DNA from: Fulvia fulva
Lineage: Eukaryota > Ascomycota > Dothideomycetes > Mycosphaerellales > Mycosphaerellaceae
Assembly: GCF_020509005.1 (NCBI RefSeq)
Contig: NC_063022.1
Coordinates: 310,001 to 374,000, forward strand
Reading direction: 5' to 3'
DNA: 64,000 nucleotides
In this document: positions 10,375 through 22,000 of the stretch, in pieces
Layout of the letters: each line of letters opens with the position of its first letter
Numbering within the stretch: position 1 is the stretch's first letter
Notes under the pieces: generated by a model
Seen by the model: the letters and a program-made list of their open reading frames with translations, nothing else
What the model was told of the DNA's origin: nothing
Database searches by the model: none
Made by a program: the position numbers and the translations under genes

Positions 10375-11307
10375 TCATATCCTTACTAAACTCCCAAAGA
10401 TCGATGAGACCCGATGCATTCCCCTCGAACGTAAAGAGCCCACTCTATTCGTGTCCTTCCTCATCATGCTATGGCGAGTCAGCGACATCGTTCTCCGTCC
10501 ATCACTGTAAGCCGCATCCTCATTCAGACTAAGCCCATTGAACCTGAAGTCCTCGCCATAGTGTTCTCTCAACCAATCCTTCTCTTCCTGCGTATACGGC
10601 GGCGGCTTCGTCACCCCATCCGCAACCAAGCTGGACGCACAAGACTCGGTCTGCGGTGTTCGAGGCCTGGGCTTGCGGATCTTTCTCTGCTTGACGGAGA
10701 AGGCTCGCACGAGCAATTTGGGTTTGCCGGCTTCTGGCAGAGTTGTAGGCGCTGACATGCTATGGACGGTCATGCTCCAATCGTAGACTGCTTTGTAGTC
10801 TTCCCACCTCTGCATCTCGTCGCCGGGCCAGATGGCTTGCTTCCACGGCAGTCCTGATCCCTCACTGAAGTAACCTTGGCGATGGCCCTCCAGCCAGACT
10901 TTCGACTTGTACTCCTTCCGAAAGCCCGGCTCCTTGATCTCAACACGATCGAAAACGCAGCCAACTTCGCCGTTGAGGTCTACCAGCCTCGTCGTCGCTT
11001 CTCCGAGCGGGAAGTCGTCATGGATGTGGCCACCGAGGATATTGCTGGCTAGGTCCGGACAGTAAAGCACGTCGTGGAGAATCAGAGTCTTGTGAGATCT
11101 GCTTCCTGTGGAGGTAGGGTCTGTCTTGACCTCGAGATGGACTTCGCCTATGCCCATGACGCGGCATCGATCGGTTGGGAAGCTGCAGTAGATGGATGTG
11201 TCGAAGGGCGTGATGCTCGTGAACCAGTCTCGGTGAGTCGCTACGTGGGCGTTGGAAGAGTTCGACAAGATCCAGTCTGCTTCGTATGCTTCTCCTGTCG
11301 GTGCCAT
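10375..11307 (-). CDS. Domesticated copia protease-like beta-barrel protein
   Basis: This intronless 310-residue frame begins with AYEADWILSNSSNAHVATHRDWF, which aligns with the start of the Ty1/copia (TNT 1-94-type) protease-like beta-barrel. It continues with the expected VMGIGEVHLEVK and LHDVLYCPDLASNILGG strands. In active copia proteases the first segment contains Asp-Ser-Gly. Here the position reads Asn-Ser-Ser, so aspartic protease activity is unlikely. No integrase or reverse transcriptase follows. The C-terminal half (YTQEEKDWLREHYGEDFRFNG) is a separate conserved-looking region. Base composition is like the neighbouring genes and shows no RIP decay, which supports a host gene derived from a retrotransposon. 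Similar stand-alone proteins are common in filamentous ascomycetes, but their function is unknown. Confidence 0.75.
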   Translation of the reverse strand: MAPTGEAYEADWILSNSSNAHVATHRDWFTSITPFDTSIYCSFPTDRCRVMGIGEVHLEVKTDPTSTGSRSHKTLILHDVLYCPDLASNILGGHIHDDFPLGEATTRLVDLNGEVGCVFDRVEIKEPGFRKEYKSKVWLEGHRQGYFSEGSGLPWKQAIWPGDEMQRWEDYKAVYDWSMTVHSMSAPTTLPEAGKPKLLVRAFSVKQRKIRKPRPRTPQTESCASSLVADGVTKPPPYTQEEKDWLREHYGEDFRFNGLSLNEDAAYSDGRRTMSLTRHSMMRKDTNRVGSLRSRGMHRVSSIFGSLVRI

Positions 11308-12592
11308 GATAGTCCGTCTCGTCGTTTTGATGCGGTATGCAGACTGTGATCTCCTTATAGGATACTAGCAGGAGAGTCCTTCGATTCGCACCAACGATGA
11401 AGATGAAAATAAGGGAAGGCAAGGAAAACGTACAAACACTCTCCACATACGAACACTGTTCGTTTGCACATTTTCTTCGTCTTCAATAGTCTGGACCTGG
11501 GACAGGCGGACGTCTGAGATAGTCCGATGATTTTCATTTGTGCAACCATTGGCAGAATGTGAAAAGTGACACCTGCCTCGACTTCGACCGATGCGGCTCA
11601 AACATCGTTGCTAGCCATGTTGACCTTCGAACTGAATATGTAGGACTCTGGTACTCGGAACCATTAGCGTATCAAGTGATCATATACACAAGTCGGGAAG
11701 CTGAAGCGGTACACCAGAAGCGGAAGCACCACCAACCCGATCCCGAAAAACCTTCCACATCAGCTTCGGCTCGCGGTACCGGTACCGGGTGGTCAAAAGT
11801 CCAGTCGCCTCCCGCATTCCAAGCGTCACGAACAGACCACGTCCTGCACCACGCGCATAACCCACATCATCTCCTCGCCGACGGAGTCACGGACATGACA
11901 TCTGACGAGAGAAAACATTCACCTAATTATGCTACACGTCCGCATCGCCACCTTCCCACTTTTCCACCGTCTTGGCTCATCACAAACCAGGTTTCAAACG
12001 CATCTCACGACATCTGCCACTTCCACTCTCGACTAGCGCGAAGCCACTACGCGTCACGTCGCGTGCTCACGAAACGGCCCCCAATCCAACGGCGACGAGT
12101 TTCAGCACAGCACACCGTTCTATAGCAAATGCATTCATTACACTAGCTACGTACCATGCTACACACCTCACTGCCCGGCCGATTTCATTGATTCCTCCCA
12201 TCGTCGCCGCCACAGTAGGGTTGCCGCCCATCTGCTAGGATGTCGCGTGAGCGAAACCCTTCATCGCACGCGTCACAAAGCCCGGCCCTTCAAATCGAAA
12301 AATCGCCCACAACGCATATCCCGCCCGGAAAACACCCACTGCAATGCGCCCTGCGCCGCTGTCATGTCGAAAGGGACAGTCGGAAACCAGTCTGGGGTAT
12401 ATGTACTTTGCCATTCTCCATCCAACAAAGTAAACGCAACAAGCAAACGCACATCCTCACTGCTGAGCTCCAACCTTGGAAGTCCAGCAGGTGTAAAGTC
12501 GTGTATGACTCTTTTCGCTCATATCGTTTTGCGAGCGTCGTCGTGAAATCGTATCGTAAGCATCGAACGCCGTGTGCATCGTACATAAGAAA
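11308..12592. other. 1.3-kb intergenic stretch, no gene recognised
   Basis: It holds the upstream region of the copia-derived gene and the 3' flank of the Whi5/Nrm1-like gene. A perfect palindrome GGTACCGGTACC lies near 11,777. ACGCGT boxes occur near 12,049 and 12,268. Long open frames on the plus strand (11,538-12,125 and 12,240-12,935) are low-complexity in translation and show no domain. Confidence 0.4.
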
Positions 12593-13784
12593 TCAGCGCA
12601 AAAGTTCGCCGCCAAGTTCCATGCCCAGACCGTTGCGGGGAGTGCTGCGGTTCATCGTAGGGCTGGAGGAAGGTGGCATGAGATTGTTGAAGTCCAGCTT
12701 GCGGCGTGCTGAAGCGCCTGGTGTTCGTCCTGCTACCGGTGTCCGGCTCCATGGCCCTTGTGCTGGACTGGGTGTAATGTTGACGAAGTCGGAAAAGCAG
12801 AAGTTTGTGCCTGGGGTGTTTGGTCCGAAGCCGAGGAAGCCATTGCCGGTAGTACCAGGTGTCATATGTGAGGATGGTAGAGGTGTCGACTTCATAGGTG
12901 GGGTAGTAGGAGGCTGGATGATGCTCTTGGCATGAGATGCACCATTCGCTGGCGACGGCGAGGTAGCAAGATACATGAGGAGGTCTGCTCCGTCATCGCC
13001 AGTCTTCGGTGTGCGTGACCAAGACACATGGTTGATCTTCCTCATACGACGATCGGGTGGTGGTGTTCGTGGAGGAGAAGACGTCAACTGAGTCGAAGGA
13101 TTGATGTTGAAGCTGTGCACCGGTAGATCTGCATCGTCTTCCTCGCTGAACTCTGGTGATGGCGGGTCATCCGCAATTGTCGAGCCTTCCGAGATGAACG
13201 ATAGTTGTGATGTCTGATTCGAAGCAAAGCGAGCATGCTTGGTCTGCTTGATAGGCGAGGATTGTGCAAGACTCTGCTCCTTCTTCCATGTATTCTGGCG
13301 AGCAGCCGCTCCTCTTGTCCTCCTACCCGTCACAGCACCCGACGATGCAAAGGATCTTTGCGCTTCCGCAGGCTTTATCCTCTTGTGTCTGGTGTTGCCA
13401 ACAGATCGAGGTAAGTCGTCGGAGAACATGGGCTCGGTGATCGGCGAAGAGGCTAGACCGTTGCTGGAATGTAACCGGCTGGAGACAGTCGAGGCAGTAT
13501 CGGAAATGGTATCATTGTTGCTCGAAGCCGGTCTCTTTCTCCTTAGACGCTCCTCGACTTGAGGCTCGATAGCGTCTAGGCTTAGGTTCTCCCATCCATT
13601 CTGTATCTTGACATTGGCCAGTGCGAGTCGGTCTTGGAGGGCTCGGGTCATCTGTAGCAGTGCGTCAGCAAGGCCGGTCGTAGTGAAGTGGTAGCCTGTC
13701 AATGCTCACCTTGGAGACTTGGACTCTCCTCATGACCCGGCTCGCTACATCGTCTGGGTTCTCAGTCCTCGTTGCTGCGGCCAT
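12593..13784 (-). CDS. Whi5/Nrm1-like G1/S transcriptional repressor
   Basis: Two exons (13784-13710 and 13651-12593) flank a 58-nt intron (GTGAGC donor, TACAG acceptor), giving 377 residues. The short first exon reads MAAATRTENPDDVASRVMRRVQVSK; the second opens with ALQDRLALANVKIQNGW. Together these resemble the GTB motif by which fungal Whi5 and Nrm1 proteins bind SBF/MBF transcription factors. The rest is disordered and Ser/Thr/Pro-rich, with many SP/TP sites (TSSPPRTPPPDRR, QPPTTPPMKSTPLP) suited to cyclin-dependent kinase control, and a conserved-looking ADLLMYLATSPSPA segment. Whi5 holds G1/S genes off until CDK phosphorylation removes it. The family call rests on the short GTB-like helix and the CDK-site layout, so it is moderate. 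Confidence 0.6.
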
Positions 13785-14440
13785 GGTGAGCTGATTGCAG
13801 AGGGGCAGCGAAGCGCAAGCCACAACTTGCTCCGCAGCTGAAACTCGGTCTGTCTGAAGAAAGAGGTGATGGCAATGCTGACGCCGGCAGCGAGCGTGAT
13901 GGTCAGTATGATCTTGAGACCACGGCGACCAGCATGTAATGTTCAGCACAAGGGAGGAGAATGGCGGCCGGCGTCTAGGAAGTCAGAGTCGTTGCACAGG
14001 AACAGGACCTGTGCATTCCTCGACGAGGTTAGCGTTGCCGCCTCAGATCGTCGATTGGGTGCCAAGCAGATAGAACTATAGTCCGCGCTGTTATGTCCGA
14101 GCGAAGCCGATGTGTGATGTGGCAGTGGCCCTGTAGAACTACTGTTGGGGAGAGACGGGAGGAAGAAGTTTTGCGGTTGGTGCGCGTAAAGGCAGCAAAG
14201 TGAAGAATTGTTTATGCAGTTCACTCTTTGATGCTGTTGCACGACACCCTGCTGTGTTCTGTCGCTATCCAGCCAATGTAAAAGGTACCGGTACACTAAT
14301 GCAAGCACTTTCGGCTTCAATACTTGATTGCTTCCAGCCTATCTCGTAGCTAACCATCCACAAGCTCCTCGCCAATTGTTGGTTCTGCCTCCCGATCGGA
14401 AGAAGATCCCATTATGATGATCTCTTAGATCACTCATGAT
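13785..14440. other. Intergenic stretch upstream of the Whi5-like gene and of the MFS relic
   Basis: No intact gene is seen. The N-terminal transmembrane helices expected for the adjacent MFS transporter are not recognisable here. Only about 14,400-14,440 still resembles the family, out of frame and with stops. Confidence 0.4.
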
Positions 14441-15207
14441 GCTTACGGCTTTCGCGTGGCCCTGCGTATCTGGGCAATAGTCATGGTGAGTCAATAGCAC
14501 AAACAAGAGCAGAGGCCTTATACTAACCCTCACAGGTCATCTTGACGGTCCCGACATTGTTCTTCGTCAAGCCACGCTTGCCGGTATCTGCTGCGAGTGC
14601 TCTGCGGCCTCAATATCTGTCCTTCGTGAAGCATCGTCCCTTCTGGATATTCCAGCTCGGCAATATCGCGCAGTCACTCGGCGTCTTCTTACCGCCGATC
14701 TGGATGCCGTCTTTTGCTCTCTTGATCGGTCTGCCATCACATGCAGGACCACTTAGCGTAGCTCTGTACACCATATACCTAGGATGGGTCGCGGGTCGAT
14801 ACCACATCTCTCAAGCCATCCTGATCTCTACTATCGGCTCCCTGGTCGCAGTCTTCGTCTTCTGAGGTCTGGAAATGTCTCAGGCCATGCTTTACATATT
14901 TGCCATACTATGGGGTATATTCGGCGGCGGCTTCAATGCCACATGGCCTGGTTGTGCCAGGGAGATGCGCCGTCTCGAGCCTACTGGCAATGTCAACACT
15001 GGGATCGTCATTGGCATGATGGCCGCCGGCAAAGGAATCGGCGGAGTCGTGAGTGGACCTTTGAGCGAGAAGTTGCTGAGCATCAATTGGCACAGTCATG
15101 CGGGATTCGCCTACGGTACACCTTACAGTTCACTGATTACCTGCTGCGGAATCATTGCGGCCTTCGGCGGAGCAGCATGTCTGGGTCGATTGTTCAAGCT
15201 TGTTTGA
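14441..15207 (+). pseudogene. MFS monocarboxylate-transporter-like gene, 5'-truncated and broken by a TGA
   Basis: A 15-codon exon piece (AYGFRVALRIWAIVM), a good 50-nt intron (14486-14535, GTGAGT donor, CTAAC branch, CACAG acceptor) and a second exon encode the C-terminal half of a fungal monocarboxylate/MCH-type permease: LTVPTLFFVKPRLPV, FWIFQLGNIAQSLGVFLP, then AILWGIFGGGFNATWPGCARE and NTGIVIGMMAAGKGIGGVVSGPLSEKLL. An in-frame TGA at 14863-14865 sits where relatives have Trp after a VFVF-like helix, fitting TGG to TGA. Another segment near 14,760-14,800 looks shortened by an in-frame deletion, and the N-terminal six helices are missing. The intact splice sites show a once-functional gene. 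It cannot make a transporter now. Confidence 0.8.
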
Positions 15208-16007
15208 GTTGTGTCATGGTGACCGGCACTGAACAGATGCGACAGGAGACACACATATGCAGAGCGCTTCTGGTCAGAGCGGCAAGAAATGTTTCGCTGA
15301 AGCAGTCAGATTCACGATCCACAACAGATCTAGACCTGTACATCATGGTCACATCCGGAGCGCCAAGCGCACATGTTTCCTGACATAGAATGCACGCTGC
15401 ATTTGAAAAGATAGCGCTCGCCGCTCTATCGTCTCGGGATGCCGAATCCGTCGGCTCATGTCGGGACTTCTCGCTAGTCTGCATGCCCGGCATTACAAGA
15501 ACGCACCACGTGCAGTCCAGAGCTCAGAAGAACTGCCAGAGTGCCGCGGACAGTGGAGTCGTTATGCTCGGAATCGTCTCCTAGCACCTACACACCCTTG
15601 AAGATCATGCTATGGCAGGGATGTATCGCTTATGGGAAGAATGACGATCGAGCAGTCAGCACAAATTGACATTCACGATGTCGCCATGTCCCAATCCTCC
15701 CGGGTACTTGGGGACGTAACAGCAGCAGCACATCGATACATGGATCTCTATGCAAGACACGTACCACCTCGCGCTTGCTCGATGCAAACCCTCTCTGCGA
15801 TATAGCAGAACCTGGTTGAGCAGAGGCACAAAAGGTCTGGTACTTCCAAGGACAATCTTTCCTCGAAGCAGCAGCATTGACATTGCTTGCCCAAGACCAT
15901 TCACGACATTCGTTACCTAGGCACAATCCAGGCTTACTCCTCAAGGCAGAGCACGCTCAGCCCTACTGCTAACCACAATCCACTCCGCATGTCTGCATAC
16001 TCCAAGA
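15208..16007. other. 800-bp intergenic stretch, nothing recognised
   Basis: Only short overlapping open frames without domains, starts in good context or splice signals are visible here. Confidence 0.45.
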
Positions 16008-16565
16008 ATGGGATCGTCGTTAGTCTACAACACCACTCACCCATCAATTACAACCACAACCACACCCTCCTGCTTCGTTACCCTTGAACAACAACTCCAA
16101 GAATTACAGTTTGACGTCCAGCAAGGCGAGATCCGCCAAGCACGACTTCGCACTCTGCCCAGCAGTATCGACCAACTCGAGACTTTCCAGATCGGCCTGT
16201 ACCTCTCTCTAATACCTCGCGACCTGGTACCAAAGCACCTCTTCACCATCAGCCCCCAGACGGGAAATATCAGTCTGAATAGAGCAACAGATCGAACGAT
16301 CGAATTCCTCGATCGGTTAGAACCTCTGTGGCAAGTCGCGGACTTTGATGAGGATGTAGTGCTGGGGTGTATCGTGAGGGTTGGGTGGTGGGGGCAGGGG
16401 CCAGATGCGGTGGGGGAGGGGTGGTTGTGGGGATGGGCTGGTGGTGTGGTCATGTTCTTTGCGGTATGCGTAGTGTTGGGGGGATGTGAATAGGGTCACA
16501 AACTAATACAGGTGAGCAGTGTCGGAAAGACGATTGTGCGACCTGAGATGGTCATGAGGACTTGA
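16008..16565 (+). CDS. Hypothetical protein, two exons
   Basis: Exon 1 is 16008-16463 and exon 2 is 16512-16565. The 48-nt intron has a GTATGC donor, a CTAAT branch site just before the ATACAG acceptor, and keeps frame, giving 169 residues. Without splicing the frame ends 30 nt into the intron. A Thr-rich N-terminus (SITTTTTPS) is followed by a helical region (LEQQLQELQFDVQQGEIRQARLR) and a compact domain-like stretch (IGLYLSLIPRDLVPKHLFTISPQTGNISL). Near the C-terminus a Gly/Trp-rich hydrophobic segment (WLWGWAGGVVMFFA) may insert in a membrane. No family is recognised. The good intron is the main reason to accept the gene. The downstream UCH37-like gene converges on it. Confidence 0.55.
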
Positions 16566-16710
16566 TAGTACCACTATGCGGTATCCATCCATATGAGGTC
16601 CATCTTGCGAAATCTTAAATGCCGTCGAACTCGCAGAAGCCCAGCGCAAGCGCATCCTCCCTCACAGCATGCATCGTGGCCAGCCGTGTCCTCCGTGCCG
16701 GTCCAGCCTT

Positions 16711-18459
16711 TCACGACTCCAGCAGATCTGCCAGAACTTCCTTCTCAGCGAGCGCACCAAGCCAGCCAGTCACGAAGCTGTTGTAGTCATGTCTCCGATG
16801 CCGTGCCTTGTCCTGATCATCTTTAGACTGCCACGAAGCATCGCGCAGATTGGCACGCAAGAAGGTCTGCTGTGCAATGACCTTCGCGCGCAGCTTGATG
16901 AGATCGGTGACATGGTCGTGTGCTGTGACATTGTCTTCGACTTCCGGTGGTAATGACGCTTGTTCGATGTCGAGCTGCGCGATGCCGAACTCTGGTGTTA
17001 TCCCTGTCACGACATCTTTCCTCGTCTCTGCGCCTTCAAACTCTCGCCAGCCTTCGGATACTTTGTCGAGCTTCTTGTCGTAGGCTTGGATAGCTTTGAC
17101 GTTCTGTACGAGCTCTTGGTGCTCCTTCACAGCCGGATCGCGCACCACTGCCATCAAGTTGAAGGCCACACTTTCGCCTGCGAAATCCATCATGCGTTGC
17201 TGTATAGCCGGGGTGGCGACATGCATCCAGTCGCCCGAGCCTCCATCAGCACCGTTGCCACCGAGGCCGAAAGAGCCAAGATCGTGCGGTTGGCCATCTA
17301 GACCGTCGAGCTTCCAGACGTGGTCGCCAATGGGCATGTAGGCAATGAAGTGGTAGCCTTCTTCAGCTTCGTAGTCTGTTTCTCTGGCGGCTTTGGCGGC
17401 GGCGACGGCTTCCTTGGGTGGCCTTCGAGCACGGCCGGAGCGTCGAGGCTGGACTTTCTCGTCTGCAGCATCAGCACCATTGGTGTCCAGCTCATCATCC
17501 TCGTCCTTGACTGGATTGTTTTTTCCTTTGCGCTTCGCGGTTGGGCTGAACTCATCGTCAGAGTCTTCTGGCAATCTCCTCGTCTGGCGACGTGATCGCC
17601 AGTCAGAGGTCGTTGTGCTTAATTCAGCATCCGAAAGATCTGGCGTCGCTTTTCTGCTTCTCCCAGATGATCGCACTGCGGTCGCTCCTGCCTTCGCAGC
17701 CTTCGCAGCCTTCGCCTTGGCTGGTGGCTTAGCAGCTTGCCTCGCACGTTTCGCTTCACGAGCTTTGGCAGCTGAGACACTCTTCTTGTACTTGTCGAAC
17801 TTCCCTTTGGTGTGCACATCGGCCTGGAGTAAGTCTGTCGTTCGTGCAAATGAGTTGTGTATGCGCCGAACAAACTCGAAGTTGTCGATGGCGTCGCCAC
17901 GAGCCATTGGGTTCATATCCTCGGTGAAGTCCTTGAAGTCGTTGAGTTCTTTGCCCATGTCGAGGCCGGGTATGTTGTTGATGATGTTGAGCAGAGCAAC
18001 AGAGGCACAAGCAAAGTCGGGTATTTGGTTGGCAAACCATACGTGGTCAGTGTTGATTGTTGTGTCGACTTCGTCCCGATCTTCCGTCTTGTATCGAAAG
18101 AGGAATATCAAAGCGTGTATTGGTCGACTGTACGGGGTCAGATGATTCCGGCTTGAATTGGCAGGAGGGACATACGGTAGTGGGATGAGATCTTCGGGCT
18201 CTGTGCCGTACAGTTCCTGCACCTTGATGCCTCGAGCGCCCATTTCTTGTAACATCACACTGAAGAATGCCTGCCATGGAAGTTGAGCTGGTGGCGAATA
18301 TCAATTATCCTGATGCTAACGTACGGGCTCGCTCTCCATCTCGACCCATCCTGGCCATGTTTGGCGGTCTGGCAACGCAAGGCTTTTGTCGCCGTTGGTA
18401 GTAGTCGTCGTCGCAGCGGCGCCATTGGCTGTGCGCTTAGTGCCTCTGTTCGGCGGCAT
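16711..18459 (-). CDS. Ubiquitin C-terminal hydrolase, UCH37/UCHL5-like (peptidase C12)
   Basis: Three exons (18459-18325, 18270-18176, 18127-16711) with introns of 54 nt (GTACGT donor) and 48 nt (GTATGT donor, TACAG acceptor) give 548 residues. C12 enzymes are thiol proteases that release ubiquitin; UCH37 types work at the proteasome or on chromatin. Seen are the N-terminal WVEMESEPAFFSV, ARGIKVQELYG, then RPIHALIFLFRY, the oxyanion Gln and nucleophile region FANQIPDFACASVALL, the catalytic His and Asp region GYHFIAYMPIGDHVWKLDGL, and the C-terminal ULD-like DYNSFVTGWLGALAEK. A long basic, histone-H1-like Ala/Lys tract and acidic disordered region is inserted between Cys and His halves. The 48-nt intron is a multiple of three without stop, so its retention would add 16 residues. 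Confidence 0.9.
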
Positions 18460-19028
18460 GTCGGTCGGTGGTGCTATCAGGAGTGTGTAGCGGGTCTTGT
18501 CAGAGCGCAGTGAATGCAAACAAGCGTGCTCAGGTTGGAAGCAGAAGGAACGATGGCGACAAATCGATGGTGCCGTCGAGGAGTCTGCCGGTCATATCTG
18601 CACAGCTGAAGTGTGCATAGAGGCCGTGCTCCATTGTACAGACGGTGAAAGGTATTGTTCCTATTGCCGCTCATGATCCGAGTCGTTTGTGACAGGTAAA
18701 GAGGTGGCTGGACGTCGTGTTGCGTTTGATGCCACTTCAGACCCTAGTACTCACTAGATCAAATGGAGATGCACGTCCGGGGTCTGAACACTTCTTCGCG
18801 TCACTGTGTTTCGCGTCGACCGCTCACCGGTGCATGTGAAGAAGTTCATTCCCAACAGACATAACAACCACTCCCTGCACCTTGTTAAAAGACTCTACGA
18901 CCCTCCTTACGAAGTGCTGCAGTCTGAGATACCGCTTGTCAGATCTCTTGCGCAACACCACCGCCATTGCAAGACCACAGCACACAGAAACAACATTCTC
19001 GGCTGCATGCGATGAGACGACGATAGCC
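18460..19028. promoter_or_regulatory. Divergent promoter of UCH37-like gene and POM152
   Basis: The 569 bases separate two divergently oriented start codons. The frame of POM152 is open for 49 codons upstream of its chosen ATG, but that stretch is not protein-like in composition, so it is probably leader. No specific regulatory motif is recognised. Confidence 0.4.
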
Positions 19029-22000
19029 ATGAGCACACCACAAACACCGCGCATGCGGGGCGCGGGCGCGTATCCCGAAACACCGTTGACGACGAGACGA
19101 GCGCAAAGACCAGCACAATATGCACCATCATCGCCCGGTATGCAGAGAGCACCGCTGCCCTCGATCCCCACCCTCAAGTCACAACAACCGACCACGAGTC
19201 CGCCTGGCGAACCCTTGATACCCGAGCACATCATCGACCCACCCTCACAGCGGTTATATGCAGTTGCCATATGGGTTGGCCTGTGGACATGGCGGATCTG
19301 TGACTTGATGGCATTGCAGGAGTCGGAAGAGCAGAGTTTATGGCTGTTCATGAAATGGGTTGCAATGGACGGCATCTTTCTGTTTGGCCTGCCGAGTATG
19401 AGGATACCGTGGCTGGAATGGAGTCCGGCGACCATGACTTTGCTGTTCCTGGCACATGCTTTCGCTGATGGTATGCTCATGTTCAGAATTCCCATACCAC
19501 TTGGAGCAGGACTGGCGGTGTTATGGCGAGGAGTGTGGGGTGCTTACGAGACGGCTGTCAACGAGCACAATGTCAACCCGAATACCATCATGTTCAACGA
19601 GTCTTTGATTCTGGGACGGCAGGTCATCCACATCTTGCCCGAGGGGTCGGCTGTGCTAAACCCACAAAGAGAGGCGTTCTGCATTGATGCCTCGAGGACT
19701 GGTGTGAAGCTGCCAATTACAATCAACGCAACGAGCCCGATAGGTATCGATATACTGCGAGTGGATCTGGAAACTCAGGCGAACGAAACCCTACACATCA
19801 GCAAGTCGCAGATTAAGACTCTGCATAAGGAGGCTTCCCGACTGCTTTCTTATAGCGACAACCCGAACGAGCCAAAGACCCTGTACTACACCGTGAAGAA
19901 GCCTGGGCTTTATGTTCTGGCAAAGGTGCTGGATCAATCAAACCTCGAGGTATCGCGCAAGAAGCTGGCACATACTGTGGTTGTCCCTTGTCCAAAAGCC
20001 GAGATAGTGGCCACCACCAAGGACAAGTGCAAGGGCGAGACCGCGAATGTCGCTCTGCAAGCTATTGGCACGCCGCCGATGAGGATCAGGTACCGGAAGT
20101 ACGTCAACAAGAACCACCAGGACATCACATCGGAGAACATCCAGCCCGATGATTTCTTCTCGCCTCTGTCGAAGCAGGACCAAAACTCTTTGGTGGTCCC
20201 CAATCGAGTGGAGACAGAGTGGGCCAGGACGCGCTCCGTGAGCGTGCCCATTTCTGAAAGCTTGGCTACATCCGGGACGTGGTCGTATACGATCGAGGAG
20301 ATTGTCGATGGTTTCGGCAACAAGGTCTCGTACTCCGGGCGCGACAAGGATGAGCACAGCCGCCACGCACCAAAGTCTTCCAACAATCGTCAAATATTCA
20401 ATGTCCACGAGAGACCCAATGTCGTGTTCAATGGATGTTCACCACAACGACCACTGAAAGTGGCGCAGGGACAATACGCGTCACTACCTCTCGTCTATGG
20501 CAGTACTGGTAAGAATGAGATCGCGAACGCCACATACCACCTCGAGTACAGATTCACACCCGAGGAAAGTCTTGCTGCTGGCGGCGATCTTAGTGCTGTT
20601 CAGGAGATCAAGACTTTCAAGCCTCATGCGAGCGGCCAGAAGCCACTGGTACAACTTCCAGGTCTTTACACCTTGACTGGCGTGGCGAGCGAGCACTGCT
20701 CCGGCGATGTTCGTGAGCCTGCATCGTGTTTGCTGGAGAATCCGCCACGACCATCACTTACGCTGACTAGCGAGCCCATCCACGACAAATGCGCAGGAAG
20801 CTCAATTGGTCTTCGCGCAGACCTTGATCTTGCTGGTACACCACCATTCGCAGTGCAGATGAAAATGACACGCAATGATGAAAGGCAACACACCTTCTGG
20901 ACTGAAAGAGTCAACGGCTTACGTGGCCAGCTGCAACTGACGCCTCCGCAAGCGGGCAACTACAAGTACCAGATCCTGAGTGTTAGCGATGCTGTATACA
21001 AAGAGCAGTCCGTGAATGTTGAGGCCCTCGAGCAAGCTATCAAGCCTTCGGCGTCGGCCGCGTTTGTCAGGGACGAGAAGCAGACCTTGTGTATGGACGA
21101 ACGAGCTTCGTGGGATGTCGCCCTTGTCGGTGATGCACCGTTCAAGCTTGAGTATGAGCTTGTTCACAATGGCAAGCGCGACAAGAAGGTCATGGACGGC
21201 CTCACTGAACCAATCGTCGAGATCAAAACTGACCCTCTTCACGATGGTGGAGACTATACGCTGGCTCTCGTCAGTATCACCGACAATGTGGGCTGCAAAG
21301 AGTTCCTCAGAGCCGAAGCAAAGGTTGCTGTAAGACACCAGAAGCCAAAGGTGGCCTTTGGGCAGATTGAAGCTAGACGTACTGTGGACTCCTTGGAGGG
21401 CAAACAAATAGCGCTGCCGTTGCGTCTGACCGGCGAGGCACCATGGACTGTGAAGTTTTTGGACCACAACGGCAGTTTGCAGGCCATGCGCGCTTCATAT
21501 CCAAATGACCGACTCGCGGTCGACCAGGCTGGTATATACGAACTCATGGAGGTCTCTGACAACTTCTGTCCTGGCGTGGTCGACTCAGAGGCGAAACAAT
21601 TTCAGGTCGCATGGATCGCTCGACCAGAGCTTCGTCTGGCACCTGATGGATGTGTCGTGCGGAAGGGCAATACTTGCATCAAATCAGACGTTTGCGAGGG
21701 CGACGATGATGCGGTCGAGGTCCTGTTCAAGGGCGCTCCTCCCTTCGAGGCGGCCTATGTGCAACATGTGAAGCCTGAGAAGGGCGCCGTGACACCAAAG
21801 AACAAGAACCTAAGAGCAGCATTGAATGTGGCCTCCCTTCGTATGGACACTCAGCAGGCTGGAACTTACGACTACAAGTTCGCAACGCTGAAGGACTCCA
21901 ACTATGATCCTAGCGCCAAGCACTTCTCGCCGCTCACGATCCAGCAGAAGGTGCACTCTCGACCGTCAGCGGCTTTCACGACCCCCGGCAAGACTTACAG

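Noticed and set aside
11774..11790. GGTACCGGTACC palindrome as an operator
   Set aside because: It is a perfect palindrome, but a related GGTACCGGTAC at 14,285 has no shared context; no known regulator can be named.
11538..12125. 195-codon plus-strand open frame
   Set aside because: Arg/His/Pro-rich translation without a motif, a signal peptide or splice support; more likely chance.
12240..12935. 231-codon plus-strand open frame
   Set aside because: It partly overlaps the Whi5-like gene antisense. The translation is basic and low-complexity and shows no domain.
17393..18145. 250-codon plus-strand open frame
   Set aside because: It lies antisense to the UCH37-like exon. Its Ala/Ser/Leu-rich translation is the mirror of the Lys/Ala-rich coding region, and it has no start context or domain.
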